From Arthrobacter sp. fls2-241-R2A-200 (GTDB lineage: Bacteria; Actinomycetota; Actinomycetes; Actinomycetales; Micrococcaceae): DNA of 64,000 bases. Location: the NCBI RefSeq assembly GCF_030209745.1, contig NZ_JARVRJ010000004.1, positions 186,001-250,000 on the forward strand. The letters are read 5' to 3'. The notes beneath the pieces are model-generated. The model was not told the origin of the DNA and did not search any database. It saw only the letters and a list, made by a program, of their open reading frames with translations. Shown here in pieces: positions 47,301 to 56,948 of this stretch. The translations under genes and the position numbers were made by a program. Position 1 is the stretch's first letter. The number at the start of each line of letters is the position of its first letter.

Positions 47301-47933
47301 GATCTCCGCCTGCTTGCCCAAGGGCGTCAGTTGGCGCCGGATTTCCGCGGTGAGGTCCCCGAGCCGGGCCAAGTTGGCCTGCATGGCTTCGAGCTTGCGG
47401 ACCGTCTTTTCCTTGCGGCGGCGATGTTTGAGGATTCCGGCCGCTTCTTCGATGAATCCGCGGCGGTCTTCGGGGGTGGCGTGCAATACGCGATCAAGCT
47501 GGCCCTGTCCGACGATGACGTGCATTTCCCGGCCCAAGCCCGAATCGGAGAGGAGCTCCTGGATGTCCAAGAGCCTGCAGGGTGCACCGTTGATGGCGTA
47601 TTCGGAGCCGCCTGTGCGGAACAGGGTCCGGGCGATCGTGACTTCGCTGTACTCGATGGGCAGTGCGTTATCGGCGTTGTCGATGGTCAAGGAGACATGC
47701 GCCCGGCCCAGGGGCGGCCTGCCGGATGTGCCGGCGAAAATGACGTCTTCCATCTTGCCGCCGCGCAAGGTCTTGGCACCCTGCTCCCCCATGACCCAGG
47801 CAAGGGCATCCACGACGTTGGATTTGCCCGAGCCGTTGGGACCCACCACCGCTGTGACGCCGGGTTCAAAGTCGAACGTCGTAGCCGACGCAAAGGACTT
47901 GAATCCGCGGACGGTCAAACTTTTCAAATGCAA
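44337..47933 (-). CDS. smc: Chromosome segregation protein SMC
   Basis: SMC ATPase of 1198 residues: Walker A VVGPNGSGKSNVVDALAWV near the N-terminus, two long coiled coils, a hinge (about 510-660, with GSASDALMVADL), and the C-terminal signature LLSGGERSLTAVALL with Walker B PFYVMDEVEAALDD. The start was placed at TTG 47933 (LHLKSLTVRGFKSF follows), after AGGAG, which matches family length. A longer frame to 48323 is not supported. Followed by ftsY 20 bases later. Confidence 0.96.
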   Translation of the reverse strand: MHLKSLTVRGFKSFASATTFDFEPGVTAVVGPNGSGKSNVVDALAWVMGEQGAKTLRGGKMEDVIFAGTSGRPPLGRAHVSLTIDNADNALPIEYSEVTIARTLFRTGGSEYAINGAPCRLLDIQELLSDSGLGREMHVIVGQGQLDRVLHATPEDRRGFIEEAAGILKHRRRKEKTVRKLEAMQANLARLGDLTAEIRRQLTPLGKQAEIARRAQTVQFDVRDARARLLADDLVQLRTTLERDVADETALKERRGVVEEQLAVGRHRQAALELRAAEATPRLNAARDHWYQLSAARERLRSLGSLATERRRLLGSSDSAPDPGRDPEQLEHQAARVRAEQAALELDIQTKQAALLEATVAKDAAEALAAAEDKRLTAMLRAAADRREGLARLAGQVAAARSRAEAAEAELGRLRESLTQGDQRRRKAQSEFTALESQVAGAEDGEEGLDAEYEDANAALDAVLAEIEELKAAERDAVRERDALAARRDALELGMSRKDGSQHLLSAGSRAILGALAGQVAIEPGYEAAIAAALGSASDALMVADLDGAVAALRILKDDDAGRAALLLASNPNPEVREQGSALQASPLPAGCRWAADVVTIADPAAHGALELLARTVVVEDVAVAAEVVREQPHLIAATREGDIFTALTVTGGSATAPSLLEIQAAMDDAAARLQEVTARLERGRFALAGAQSRRAEAQERADAALERLHESDARLAAVAERLGHLNSVLRSAVGESERLAASMAKAEENIATAQLDLEVAAERLAAAQEAPEEEPSTDQRDELAAQARVARSRETEARLTLRTAEEQVSALVNRATSLERAAATERRAREEAARRAQRRRAQAQRAAAVAAAVERTLLFADISLAEAGRERDLAEERRELVDKELTEVRAGNEALASELARLTDSVHRDEMARTQQRLRIEALESRSIEELGLSAEQLVADYGPDLPVPALPVSTPDKWAELRVSVDEHGEAVAEGVPFVRAEQEKRLKKAERELAALGKVNPLALEEFAALEERHQFLSSQLEDLKASRKDLLDIIKEVDNRVEQVFREAFADTAAQFDHVFARLFPGGEGRLVLTDPDDMLTTGIEVEARPAGKKIKRLSLLSGGERSLTAVALLVAIFKARPSPFYVMDEVEAALDDTNLGRLITIFEELRESSQLIVITHQKRTMEVADALYGVTMRGDGVSTVISQRLGAGA

Positions 47934-48289
47934 GGCGCTTCGGATCTCCTGGCTGGCCCGGGTGTGTGTATCCCCTAAATCTACTGCTGTTTGGGTGATA
48001 ACCGCGGATCCGTTGCCGGAAGGTCTTGCGGCTGGGAGGGCGCCCCACCTACACTCCTGCCAAGGGTTACTTGGCGGATGCGTTCCGGTAATCCGGCGTC
48101 GGCTTCGAAATGACAGTCGGTCCCTCGCCGGATACGGTCCAGATCTTCGGAACGACAAACCAGGAAAAGTGCCCTTGGTTCCATAACTGAAGATCTTGGT
48201 TTGACCCTGGCTGGGGAGCGGCAAGCAGGGACCGTGCGTCAAAAACGCGGACCCGTATTCGCAATTGGCGTACCACCCCAGGAGTTCTG
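47934..48289. promoter_or_regulatory. Divergent region between smc and the large secreted protein gene
   Basis: A 356-bp gap. Frames that cross it have no ribosome site and match nothing I recognise. It must carry promoters for both genes; AGGAGTTCTG directly before 48290 is the ribosome site of the rightward gene. The gene that sits upstream of smc in many relatives is not found here. Confidence 0.45.
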
Positions 48290-51200
48290 ATGCACGGTTC
48301 TTCAGCTGTCCGACCCCGGCCAATCATCAAGGGCTTCCTTATGCCCGCGGTGATCGCCACGGTCATTGCCATGCTGCCCCTCACAGCACCCCCGGCCTTG
48401 GCAGCGGGGCCGTGCGCTCCGGTGGTAAATCCCATTGCGTGCGAGAACTCCAAGCCGGGCAATCCGGCGTCGGAATGGGACATCAACGGCGCCGGGGACG
48501 ACACCATCCAAGGCTTCTCCACGGACATCAGCGTTAACGCAGGCCAACCCCTCGACTTCAAGATCGATACCACCGCGGCAACGTACACCATCGGTATCTA
48601 CCGCACCGGGTGGTACGGCGGAAACGGCGCCCGCAAAATAGCGGATGTCACGCCCACGGTCCTGCGCCAGAGGCAACCGGCATGCCGCACCGATGTCACC
48701 ACCGAACTCTACGACTGTGGCACGTGGGCAGTATCTGCCACCTGGCAGGTTCCCGCCACCGCGGTCTCCGGGGTCTACATCGCGCTTCTCACCCGTCCGG
48801 ATACCGGTGCAAAGAGCCACATCACCTTCATCGTGCGCAACGACGGCAACCACTCAGCTGTGGTTTTCCAAACCGCAGACGAATCGTGGCAGGCCTACAA
48901 CACCTACGGCGGCTCGGACTTCTACCAGGGCGCAGCAAACGGGCGCTCCTACAAGGCCAGCTACAACCGTCCCGTTACCACGAGGGACGGGGTCGGAGGC
49001 AGGGATTTCTATTTCTCCAATGAGTACCCGATGGTGCGTTTCCTCGAGCAAAACGGCTACGACGTCAGCTACATCAGCGGGCTCGATGCCGACCGCAATG
49101 GTGCGGAGTTGCTCAACCACAAGGTGTACCTGTCCGTGGGCCACGATGAATACTGGTCAGGACCGCAACGGGCCAATGTCACGGCAGCCCGTGACGCCGG
49201 AGTGAACCTGCAGTTCCTTTCCGGCAATGAGATGTACTGGCACACCCGGTTTGAACCATCCTCCGTGGACGGAACAGCAAACCGTACCTTGACCTGTTAC
49301 AAAGAAACGTGGGCCAATGCCAAGATCGATCCCAGCACGACGTGGACAGGCACGTGGCGTGATCCCCGCTTCGCCTCCCAAGCGAATGGCGCAGGACTCC
49401 CCGAGAATGCAGTGACGGGCACGCTGTACATGTCCAACCACTCGGACCTGGCCGTCACCGTCTCTTCCGACGAGGGCAAGAACCGGCTCTGGCGCAACAC
49501 CTCCCTGACCACGCTTGCCGCCGGCACCACCGCGGCCCTGGCCCCCCACACTGTCGGCTACGAATCTGACGAGGACCTGGACAACGGCTTCCGCCCTGCC
49601 GGATTGATTGACCTATCCACCACGGTGGGCAGCGTTCCCGAATACCTACAGGACTTTGGCAACACAGTGGCTCCGGGCAACACGACCCACCACACCACCC
49701 TCTACAAAGCCGCTAGCGGCGCCTTGGTCTTCTCCGCTGGAAGCGTTCAATGGACGTGGGGACTGGACCAGGACCATGACGGCAACGGCGCCCCGGGCGA
49801 TCCCCGAATGCGCCAAGCCCAGGTCAATCTCCTGGCAGACATGGGGGCACAACCAGCTACCCTGGCCGCTGGCCTCGTCGCCGCGACAGCCAGCAGCGAT
49901 AAGACCGCACCAACAGTGACCATCAACGCTCCGGCCAACCCTTCGACTTTGGCACAAGGCAGTAGCGTCACAGTCACGGGCACGGCAGCCGACGTCGGCG
50001 GCATGGTTGCCGGGGTCGAGGCCTCAACCGACGGCGGAAAAACGTGGCACCCCGCCCAGGGCCGCCAAACGTGGAGCTACACCTACATACAGAAGGGCAT
50101 ATCCACAGCAACCATCATGGTCCGGGCCATTGACGACAGTGCCAACATCGGAACGGCCTCAACAGTGAACCTGACCGTGAACGGCCCCTACAGCGTCTTC
50201 GGACAAACGGTTCCAGCACTCGCCGATTCCGGCGACGGCGGCGCCTATGAGATGGGCTTGCGCTTCACCGCCGCAGCGGACGGCTTCATTACCGGTGTCC
50301 GCTTTTACAAGAGCGCGGCCAACACTGGAACGCACATCGGCTCGTTGTGGAGCTCCACCGGCGAGCGCTTGGCCCAGGTGACCTTCACCAATGAGACGGC
50401 TTCGGGCTGGCAATCAGCGCTGTTCAGCCAGGCAGTCCCGGTCTCAACCGGCCAGAAATATACCGTGTCCTATTGGGCGCCCAACGGGCACTACGCAAGT
50501 AAGGACTACCAGTGGGCCATTTTCGGATCCAGCGATACCCCGCTGACCGTGGCTGGCGGTTTCGGGGCTGAGCCAGCGGGTGTTTACAACACCTCTGCCG
50601 GGTTCCCCACGTCCAGCTTCAATGGCGCCAACTACTTCGCCGACGCTATCTTCAGCACGGTGGACACCACGCCCATGACAGCCACGAGTCAAACCCCGTT
50701 CCCGTCGTCGTCGAGCGTTTCCGTCAAGACGACGGTGAGCGCCGTGTTCTCCAAGCCGGTCACAGCCTCCAGTGTCCAGCTGAGCCTGCAGTCCGCATCC
50801 GGACCTGTGGCCGGAACAACGGCTTACGACCCCACTACGCGGCGGGCGACGTTCACGCCGTCGAACGATCTTGCTTTCAGCACGCAGTTCACCGCGACGT
50901 TGAGCGGCACCGATGCGATCGGCGGCCCTGTGACCTCCGGCGGTACATGGTCCTTTACGACGGCGGCGACGCTTCCGGTTCCGGGCGCGTGCCCATGCAG
51001 CCTTTTTGACGATTCCGTGACACCTGGCATCGCCGAATTGCGGGAGGGAGTTCCACTGACTTTGGGCGTGCGGTTCTCCAGTGTCTCTGCCGGTCAGATA
51101 ACCGGTATGCGGTTCTACAAGTCCACGGGCAACACGGACGTCCATAATGGAGCCCTCTACACCGCCGCGGGCCAGCAGTTGGCCACTGTGACTTTCACCA

Positions 51201-53158
51201 ATGAGAGCTCCTCCGGTTGGCAGACTGCCATGTTCAGCCAGCCCGTGCAGATGGCCGCAAATACTGACTACATCGTCGCTTACAAGTCACTCACGGGTAC
51301 CTACTCGGCCACGAGCAATGGATTCGGGTCGGGCATGAGCGTTGGCCCGCTGCGGGCTGCCTCGGACGCGGGTGCCTACACCTACAGCGGCACCTTCCCC
51401 GCCTCACATTCGACCGCGAGCTATCTGGTGGACGTCATCGTCACCGTTCCCAATCCACCATTCACCGTTGGATCGCAGGCACCGCTTCCCAGCTCATCGA
51501 GCGTCCCGCTGGATACGGCCGTCAGCGCAGTACTCTCAGAGGCTGCGGTAGCGTCAAGCGTTTCCCTGGACCTCAAGGTCACTAACGGCGCTTCGGTAGC
51601 CGGGACCACCAGCTATGACCAGACGGCCCGGAAAGTCACGTTCACACCATCAGCCCCGTTGGCCGCCGGGACTTCCTACACGGCCACGGTGACCGCCACC
51701 GCTGTGTCAGGACAGCCGATGTCCAGCGGCGGCACCTGGGCGTTCACCACGGTTCCCGCGCCCAGGACTCCGGGAACGTGTCCTTGCACGCTGTTCCAGG
51801 ACACCGTAACGCCTTCGACGCCGGACGCCACCGACGGTATCCCGCTGTCCTTGGGAGTCCGGTTCGCCAGCGACACGGCAGGCCAAGTCACCGGTGTCCG
51901 GTTCTACAAGGCAGCAGGGAACACGGGCACGCACACAGGCTCGCTGTACACCACATCCGGCCAACTGCTGGCAACTGTCACCTTCGCCAATGAGTCCAGC
52001 TCAGGGTGGCAGACAGCCATGTTCAGCCAGCCGGTATCCATCACCGCCAACACGGAATATGTGGTGGCGTACAAGTCACCCACAGGTAGTTACTCCTACA
52101 CCGCCGGTGGATTCGGCTCCGGCTTGACCAGCGGACCGCTGCGCACAGCCTCGGATTCAGGGGCTTTCGCCTACAACAGTGACTTCCCCAGTGCTTCCTC
52201 CAGCGCCAACTACATGGTTGATCTGCTCTTCGCGGTAACCACTCCCCCGTTGGCAATTACAAGCCAGGTACCTGCGCCGGGCGCCACTGGCATACCCACC
52301 GACGTCGCTCCATCCCTGACTTTCTCGTCGGCCATCAACAGTGGCGCTTCGTTCACCCTCACGGCGAACGGCGCCCAGGTTGCGGGGACCGCGGCACTGT
52401 CAGCTGACCACAAGACGGTGACCTTCACTCCGACGGCGGCACTCCCCAACAGCACCGTAGTGACAGCAAACGTGTCGAACGTGGTGTCCGCCCAAGGCCA
52501 AAGCTTCCCGGCCACCACCTGGCAATTCACCACGGCCGACGCCTCGGCGCAACTGTCGACAATCTTCGGATCTACTGCGCCACAGGTGGCATCAGCCGCC
52601 GATGGAAGCTCCGTGGAGCTCGGCACAGCCTTTAGCGTTTCCCAGGCCGGCAACGTCACGGGGATCCGCTTCTACAAGGGCACGGGGAACACAGGAACAC
52701 ACGTCGGATCGCTCTGGGACTCCTCCGGGACACGGCTGGCACAGGTGACCTTCACCAATGAGACGGCCACCGGATGGCAAACTGCCACCCTGTCCGCTCC
52801 CGTTGCCCTGGCTACTGGACAGACATACGTGGTCTCCTATCTGGCGCCGAACGGGAACTACGCCTACACCTCGGCCTTCTTCAACCAGACCTGGACGAGC
52901 GGAGTATTCACGGCAAGCGGGCCAAATAATGGCCTGTACCAGTACGGCTCCGGCGGCGTGGTGCCCGCGAATTCCTGGAACGCGACCAACTACTTCGTGG
53001 ATGTGGTCTACTCGACAACCAGCCAGGCGCAGGCCCAGCCGCTCGCGTCTCCGTCCGCACCGGCGTCAGCACCGGCGTCGGCCTCCCCATCCCCCACCGA
53101 CACTGCTGCGCCCAGCGCCTCGCCCACGGATACTGCCTCGCCGACGCCGACACACTAA
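48290..53158 (+). CDS. Large secreted multidomain protein: dimethylformamidase-beta-like domain plus four DUF4082 modules
   Basis: A 1622-residue exported protein. A signal peptide (about 1-39, ending ALAA) is followed by a large domain (about 45-510) resembling the C-terminal region of N,N-dimethylformamidase beta subunits (VGHDEYWSGPQR, FLSGNEMYWHTRFEPS). Next is an Ig-like domain (about 520-615), then alternating DUF4082 modules and bacterial Ig-like (Big_5) domains. The four DUF4082 modules, each with GVRFYK or GMRFYK or GIRFYK, start near 640, 905, 1150 and 1400. Two are preceded by a CPC motif. A Pro/Ala/Ser/Thr-rich tail ends the protein without an LPXTG signal. DUF4082 is thought to bind carbohydrate, so a role at the surface or on polysaccharide is likely. 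No catalytic assignment can be made. Confidence 0.82.
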   Translation: MHGSSAVRPRPIIKGFLMPAVIATVIAMLPLTAPPALAAGPCAPVVNPIACENSKPGNPASEWDINGAGDDTIQGFSTDISVNAGQPLDFKIDTTAATYTIGIYRTGWYGGNGARKIADVTPTVLRQRQPACRTDVTTELYDCGTWAVSATWQVPATAVSGVYIALLTRPDTGAKSHITFIVRNDGNHSAVVFQTADESWQAYNTYGGSDFYQGAANGRSYKASYNRPVTTRDGVGGRDFYFSNEYPMVRFLEQNGYDVSYISGLDADRNGAELLNHKVYLSVGHDEYWSGPQRANVTAARDAGVNLQFLSGNEMYWHTRFEPSSVDGTANRTLTCYKETWANAKIDPSTTWTGTWRDPRFASQANGAGLPENAVTGTLYMSNHSDLAVTVSSDEGKNRLWRNTSLTTLAAGTTAALAPHTVGYESDEDLDNGFRPAGLIDLSTTVGSVPEYLQDFGNTVAPGNTTHHTTLYKAASGALVFSAGSVQWTWGLDQDHDGNGAPGDPRMRQAQVNLLADMGAQPATLAAGLVAATASSDKTAPTVTINAPANPSTLAQGSSVTVTGTAADVGGMVAGVEASTDGGKTWHPAQGRQTWSYTYIQKGISTATIMVRAIDDSANIGTASTVNLTVNGPYSVFGQTVPALADSGDGGAYEMGLRFTAAADGFITGVRFYKSAANTGTHIGSLWSSTGERLAQVTFTNETASGWQSALFSQAVPVSTGQKYTVSYWAPNGHYASKDYQWAIFGSSDTPLTVAGGFGAEPAGVYNTSAGFPTSSFNGANYFADAIFSTVDTTPMTATSQTPFPSSSSVSVKTTVSAVFSKPVTASSVQLSLQSASGPVAGTTAYDPTTRRATFTPSNDLAFSTQFTATLSGTDAIGGPVTSGGTWSFTTAATLPVPGACPCSLFDDSVTPGIAELREGVPLTLGVRFSSVSAGQITGMRFYKSTGNTDVHNGALYTAAGQQLATVTFTNESSSGWQTAMFSQPVQMAANTDYIVAYKSLTGTYSATSNGFGSGMSVGPLRAASDAGAYTYSGTFPASHSTASYLVDVIVTVPNPPFTVGSQAPLPSSSSVPLDTAVSAVLSEAAVASSVSLDLKVTNGASVAGTTSYDQTARKVTFTPSAPLAAGTSYTATVTATAVSGQPMSSGGTWAFTTVPAPRTPGTCPCTLFQDTVTPSTPDATDGIPLSLGVRFASDTAGQVTGVRFYKAAGNTGTHTGSLYTTSGQLLATVTFANESSSGWQTAMFSQPVSITANTEYVVAYKSPTGSYSYTAGGFGSGLTSGPLRTASDSGAFAYNSDFPSASSSANYMVDLLFAVTTPPLAITSQVPAPGATGIPTDVAPSLTFSSAINSGASFTLTANGAQVAGTAALSADHKTVTFTPTAALPNSTVVTANVSNVVSAQGQSFPATTWQFTTADASAQLSTIFGSTAPQVASAADGSSVELGTAFSVSQAGNVTGIRFYKGTGNTGTHVGSLWDSSGTRLAQVTFTNETATGWQTATLSAPVALATGQTYVVSYLAPNGNYAYTSAFFNQTWTSGVFTASGPNNGLYQYGSGGVVPANSWNATNYFVDVVYSTTSQAQAQPLASPSAPASAPASASPSPTDTAAPSASPTDTASPTPTH

Positions 53159-53172
53159 CCCAGGCTCTCCGG

Positions 53173-54207
53173 CTAGCGAACGACGGCGGGCGACCAGGCG
53201 TGGGCGATGAATTCGCTCGGCTGGGACGTTGGATCCGTCCCCAGCTTCCAAATGTTGCTGTCGCCCTCGTTGGTCGCGTCGGGCAAGCCGTAGAGAAGGT
53301 TCTGGTTGTCGAGCCACTCGATTTGGTCGTCCACGCTGTGTTTCTCGGAAAGTACGGTTTCTTTTCCCGTAGCCAACTCCAGCACCGCGACATTCCAGTG
53401 CGGGGTTTGGCTCCCGCCAACGTTCTTCTTATACGCGATACGGGTGCCGTCAGGTGAGATCGAGGGGCACTCCACGTTGTCGTGGACGGCCGTGAGGGTC
53501 CTTCCGGACAGGCTGCCCCGAACCAGCCAGATGCGGCCCTCGGATGCAGCCGTGGCGTAGAAAGTGTCAGCCTGGCCAGGCACGAACGTCACACCCCAGA
53601 TGTTCCTGTCCTCGGGTTGGAGCCGTGAGCCGTTGACGAGGAGCGCAAAATCTTCAAGGTTTCCTGTGCTTCCGGACGGGACCGTGATCTCGGTTGTGGT
53701 GGAGAAGCCGGTGGATCCATACGAATGGCCCGTGACGAAAACCGTCGTCGCAACCATGGATCCATCCGGGCTGATCCGCGTCCGGCTGGGAATTCCAGGG
53801 AGCGGCCACGAGCGCTGTTGCTCCCACTGGCCATTGAAGGTGACCGCTTGAAACGATGTCTGTACCCCCCGGTCCGTCCTGAGGCACACAACACTGGTCC
53901 TGGTTCCGTACACCCGATCGCAGGACTGACCGCTCAAGTCACGGGCGCCGCCCGGATTTGACAAGGGAACGGTTGCCGCGTCACCGTATCCTGCGCCAGA
54001 GGCGGTGTTCCGGAACAACACGAACGGCACGTTAGGAAGGTGCTGTGCGGTGGTGGCGCCGCCCGATGATGTTGCTGTTCGGCTTTCTTCAAATCGCTGG
54101 TAGGCACCAACTCCATAGGCGCCCGCACCCACCAGAGCCAATGCGGTGACCACAAGGAGAATGCCCCATCGCAGCTTCCCGCCGCTTGGTGTCCCGTTTC
54201 CCCTCAC
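53173..54207 (-). CDS. Membrane-anchored TolB-like beta-propeller protein
   Basis: A 344-residue protein with one N-terminal signal anchor (about 11-34, RWGILLVVTALALVGAGAYG). The outer part is built of WD/TolB-like strands with repeated ISPDGS and ISPDGTRIAY motifs, so it should fold as a propeller outside the cell. GTG at 54207 was chosen because GGGG precedes it; the longer frame to 54747 runs through the next gene on the same strand. It follows the 232-residue repeat protein gene by 22 bases, and the two may act together. Function unknown. Confidence 0.75.
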   Translation of the reverse strand: MRGNGTPSGGKLRWGILLVVTALALVGAGAYGVGAYQRFEESRTATSSGGATTAQHLPNVPFVLFRNTASGAGYGDAATVPLSNPGGARDLSGQSCDRVYGTRTSVVCLRTDRGVQTSFQAVTFNGQWEQQRSWPLPGIPSRTRISPDGSMVATTVFVTGHSYGSTGFSTTTEITVPSGSTGNLEDFALLVNGSRLQPEDRNIWGVTFVPGQADTFYATAASEGRIWLVRGSLSGRTLTAVHDNVECPSISPDGTRIAYKKNVGGSQTPHWNVAVLELATGKETVLSEKHSVDDQIEWLDNQNLLYGLPDATNEGDSNIWKLGTDPTSQPSEFIAHAWSPAVVR

Positions 54208-54229
54208 GCCACCCCGTTCATGCGTTCCC

Positions 54230-54928
54230 CTAACCCGCCGCCGTGTGCAGGCTACCCAGAAGCTCGAACCGTGAATCACCGGTTCCGGTGGTGGACACCG
54301 ACACTGTGACCACATCTGCGCCCCGGACAAATCGAGCCGCCAGCGATCCGTTCGTGGCCGGTGCATCTTCGGACCAGAAGCCGTGGGCGGCCAACGATTG
54401 GCGGAACGAGTCCAAAACATTCGCCTGGGATGCGGAAAGGACTCCGTCTGCGGCGAGCTGCAGAACGGTGCCGGACCCGGACACCGAAGTAGAGCCGATG
54501 GTAGTCCCGGCGGGAAGGGCCAAAACCCCGTCCGGCCACCCTGCGACCACTGTTCCGGTTGCCTTCGCCGCTGGCGGTAGGGCCCCGGTGATAAGGGGGG
54601 CGGGCGCGGACGGCGCGGGCAAGCCAGTGGGACTTGCCGCAACAGGTGGAAGCACCTCCAAGGGCTTGGCGGGGTTGGCAGTGCTGCCCGGATTGGCGGT
54701 GCTCCCCGGATTGGCGGTGCTACCCGTGCTCCCCGGGTTGTTCCCACCAGCGGTGCTCCCCGACGCCGTGTTACTGGCGTTCCCTTGCTTGGCGGGAGCT
54801 CCTGAAGCTCCGGGGCTGGTAGGAGCAGAAACCGGTGTGGAGCGGCCCATTTGGTCCAGTACCAAGGCCGCGGCGACTATCACGAGCGCGAGGCAAATCC
54901 CCGCGAGGACAAGCCGCCTCGCCGTCAT
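54230..54928 (-). CDS. Membrane-anchored protein with Gly/Ser/Thr/Asn/Pro repeats
   Basis: A 232-residue protein. An N-terminal membrane anchor (about 5-26, VLAGICLALVIVAAALVL) is followed by a low-complexity linker (about 35-120) with NPGSTA repeats coded by 18-bp tandem units. A globular C-terminal domain (about 125-230) follows. GGAGAGG just before ATG 54928 supports this start. No family recognised. It appears to form a two-gene unit with the propeller protein. Confidence 0.65.
   Translation of the reverse strand: MTARRLVLAGICLALVIVAAALVLDQMGRSTPVSAPTSPGASGAPAKQGNASNTASGSTAGGNNPGSTGSTANPGSTANPGSTANPAKPLEVLPPVAASPTGLPAPSAPAPLITGALPPAAKATGTVVAGWPDGVLALPAGTTIGSTSVSGSGTVLQLAADGVLSASQANVLDSFRQSLAAHGFWSEDAPATNGSLAARFVRGADVVTVSVSTTGTGDSRFELLGSLHTAAG
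54673..54726. repeat. Three 18-bp tandem units in the linker of the repeat protein gene
   Basis: Units GGTTGGCAGTGCTGCCCG, GATTGGCGGTGCTCCCCG and GATTGGCGGTGCTACCCG follow head to tail, with a partial fourth. They keep frame and encode the NPGSTA repeat, so copy number can vary without breaking the gene. Confidence 0.75.
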
Positions 54929-54997
54929 GGCCTCTCCGTCAAGCTCCGCATGGGGACAGTCTGCCATCGCTGCCCGAATTGGGGAACAGTTTTCGCC

Positions 54998-55966
54998 CTA
55001 CCAACGACCATTCCGCGGCCGGGGTTGGCACGCCGGGCAGGTGTAGGAAGACCGGTTCATGAACTGTTCCCGCTTGATGGTGCTTCGCAGTCCCAGCGAT
55101 TCGCAGCGGGGACACAACTCGCCGGCCCTTCCATAGGCGTTCAGTGAACGGGAAAAGTAGCCGGAGTCACCGTTGACGTTGACGTAGAGCGAGTCGAAGC
55201 TCGTCCCTCCCGCCGCCAGGGCCGCGTCCATGACTTCTTTCACCGATTCCACGAGCCGATGGGCATCCGCGCGACGCAAAGTATCGGTAGCACGGGCGTA
55301 ATGCATGCGGGCGCGCCACAGTGCTTCGTCGGCATAGATGTTTCCGATGCCCGAAATGACCGATTGATCCAGTAAGGCCCGCTTGAGGCCTGTTTTCCGG
55401 CTCTTGATCTTCCGGTAGAACGCTTCGAAGGAGAAGTACGGATCCAAGGGATCGCGCGCGATGTGCGCGGCTTCGGCGGCGATCTCCGGCAGTGGAGTTT
55501 CTCCCAAGCCGCCTGGGCCGTCGTCCAGGGTCGGAACCAAGGTTGCGATGAACAGGCCACCGAAAATGCGTTGGTCCACGAACCGCAACTGCTCCGGCAT
55601 TCCCTCTGAGGGACTGAGCCGCAGCCGGACTTTGAGGTGTTTCTCATCCGGGACGTCAGGATCCTGCATGAGGAGCTGCCCGCTCATTCCAAGGTGGGCC
55701 ATGAGGGCTACCCTGGGGAGCCGGTCTTCACTGGTGGTGCCGATGCCGTCTGCGCTCTCCATTGCCAACGGCATCCAGAGGAACTTGCCGCGCCTGACCA
55801 CGTCCAGCACTGTGGCCTGCTCCAAGTTACCGATGAAGTCCTGAGTACCCAGCAGATGGCGCCGGATGGAACGAACGTCCAGGACTTCGACGCCGGTGAT
55901 GGTGCGGCCGCGGACCCAGCGGGCCAACCCGCGGCGCACCACCTCTACTTCAGGAAGCTCCGGCAT
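54998..55966 (-). CDS. mutM: Formamidopyrimidine-DNA glycosylase
   Basis: Fpg/MutM, which removes oxidised purines. The catalytic N-terminal proline-glutamate is in [13 protein letters not shown]; the helix-two-turn-helix shows [15 protein letters not shown]. The C-terminal zinc finger is CPRCESLG...CPACQ. Length 322 residues is slightly above average because of an insertion near 75-90. It starts directly after rnc, the standard order. Confidence 0.95.
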   Translation of the reverse strand: MPELPEVEVVRRGLARWVRGRTITGVEVLDVRSIRRHLLGTQDFIGNLEQATVLDVVRRGKFLWMPLAMESADGIGTTSEDRLPRVALMAHLGMSGQLLMQDPDVPDEKHLKVRLRLSPSEGMPEQLRFVDQRIFGGLFIATLVPTLDDGPGGLGETPLPEIAAEAAHIARDPLDPYFSFEAFYRKIKSRKTGLKRALLDQSVISGIGNIYADEALWRARMHYARATDTLRRADAHRLVESVKEVMDAALAAGGTSFDSLYVNVNGDSGYFSRSLNAYGRAGELCPRCESLGLRSTIKREQFMNRSSYTCPACQPRPRNGRW

Positions 55967-55969
55967 GGC

Positions 55970-56689
55970 TCAGGAGGTGGGTCCGGCCGGGGCCTGATCC
56001 AATGCTTCGGACGGCACGGAGAGTGCTCGCCAAGCATCCGCGGCGGCCTCCTGCTCTGCCTCTTTCTTGGAATGGCCTCCACCACGGCCGTAGGGAACGC
56101 CGCCAATGTTCAGCACAGCCTCGAAAGTCCGGGCATGGTCCGGGCCGGAACCTTCCACCGCGTAGTGGATCGCACCCAATTGCCTGCTGGCGGCAAGCTC
56201 CTGGATGCTCGTCTTCCAATCCGTCCCCGCGCCCAAGGCACCAGCGTCCTTCAACAGGGGTCCGACCAAGCGCATTACCAACTTGCGGGCCGTCTCCATG
56301 TCATTGGACAGGTAGGTTGCCCCGATCAGGGCTTCCATGGTGTCCGCCAAGATGGAGGCCTTGTTCTTGCCATTGGTCAGCTTCTCGCCTTGCCCAAGGT
56401 AAATGAACTCGCCGACGCCGATCTCCCGGCCGATTCCAGCCAGGGCGCGGGTGCTGACGACGGCGGAACGCCGCTTGGCCAGCTCACCCTCGGGAAGGTC
56501 CGGGTTATCACGGTAGAGCGAGTCAGTGACGGAAAACCCCAAGATGGAGTCGCCGAGGAACTCGAGTCTCTCATTCGTGGGGATCCCGCCGTTCTCGTAC
56601 GCATACGAGCGGTGCGTCAGGGCAAGACGAAGCGTCTCGGTGTCAATGGAGACACCGAGACGCTTCAGAAGCTCTTCAGTTGAAGACAT
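55970..56689 (-). CDS. rnc: Ribonuclease III
   Basis: RNase III, 239 residues. The catalytic signature is [13 protein letters not shown]; the second acidic pair is in [10 protein letters not shown]. The C-terminal double-stranded RNA-binding domain ends with [14 protein letters not shown]. Start placed at ATG 56689 ([12 protein letters not shown]); a longer frame to 56866 overlaps rpmF and has no support. Operon with rpmF upstream and mutM downstream. Confidence 0.95.
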   Translation of the reverse strand: MSSTEELLKRLGVSIDTETLRLALTHRSYAYENGGIPTNERLEFLGDSILGFSVTDSLYRDNPDLPEGELAKRRSAVVSTRALAGIGREIGVGEFIYLGQGEKLTNGKNKASILADTMEALIGATYLSNDMETARKLVMRLVGPLLKDAGALGAGTDWKTSIQELAASRQLGAIHYAVEGSGPDHARTFEAVLNIGGVPYGRGGGHSKKEAEQEAAADAWRALSVPSEALDQAPAGPTS

Positions 56690-56711
56690 CCTTATCAGCC
56701 TATGCGGCAGA

Positions 56712-56915
56712 TTAGGCGTCTGCGACCTTGCGGCCCTTGTATTCAAGGAACAGCGCGGTGCCGGCGGAGTCGGTGACGACCTTTGCCTGGTGGGGCAGGC
56801 TGTAGGTAACCTGTCCGTTTTCGATGGTCTTGACCAAGTTGGGGGCAGTTGCCTTCCACTGGGCACGGCGGGCGCGTGTATTTGCGCGAGACATTTTCCG
56901 CTTGGGAACAGCCAC
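56712..56915 (-). CDS. rpmF: 50S ribosomal protein L32, cysteine-free
   Basis: L32, 67 residues: [21 protein letters not shown] opens it. The zinc-binding cysteines of many L32 proteins are absent, so this is a zinc-independent form, as known for some actinobacteria. It lies between DUF177 and rnc. Confidence 0.96.
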   Translation of the reverse strand: MAVPKRKMSRANTRARRAQWKATAPNLVKTIENGQVTYSLPHQAKVVTDSAGTALFLEYKGRKVADA

Positions 56916-56948
56916 GGCTATCTCATTTCTCTCTTAGACGAACACTTA

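Noticed and set aside
47934..48323. A 130-residue N-terminal extension of smc
   Set aside because: Homologues start at LHLKSLTVRG; the extension has no ribosome site and reads as unstructured sequence.
48067..48591. A leftward frame between smc and the secreted protein gene
   Set aside because: It overlaps the signal-peptide region of a well supported gene, and its product resembles nothing known.
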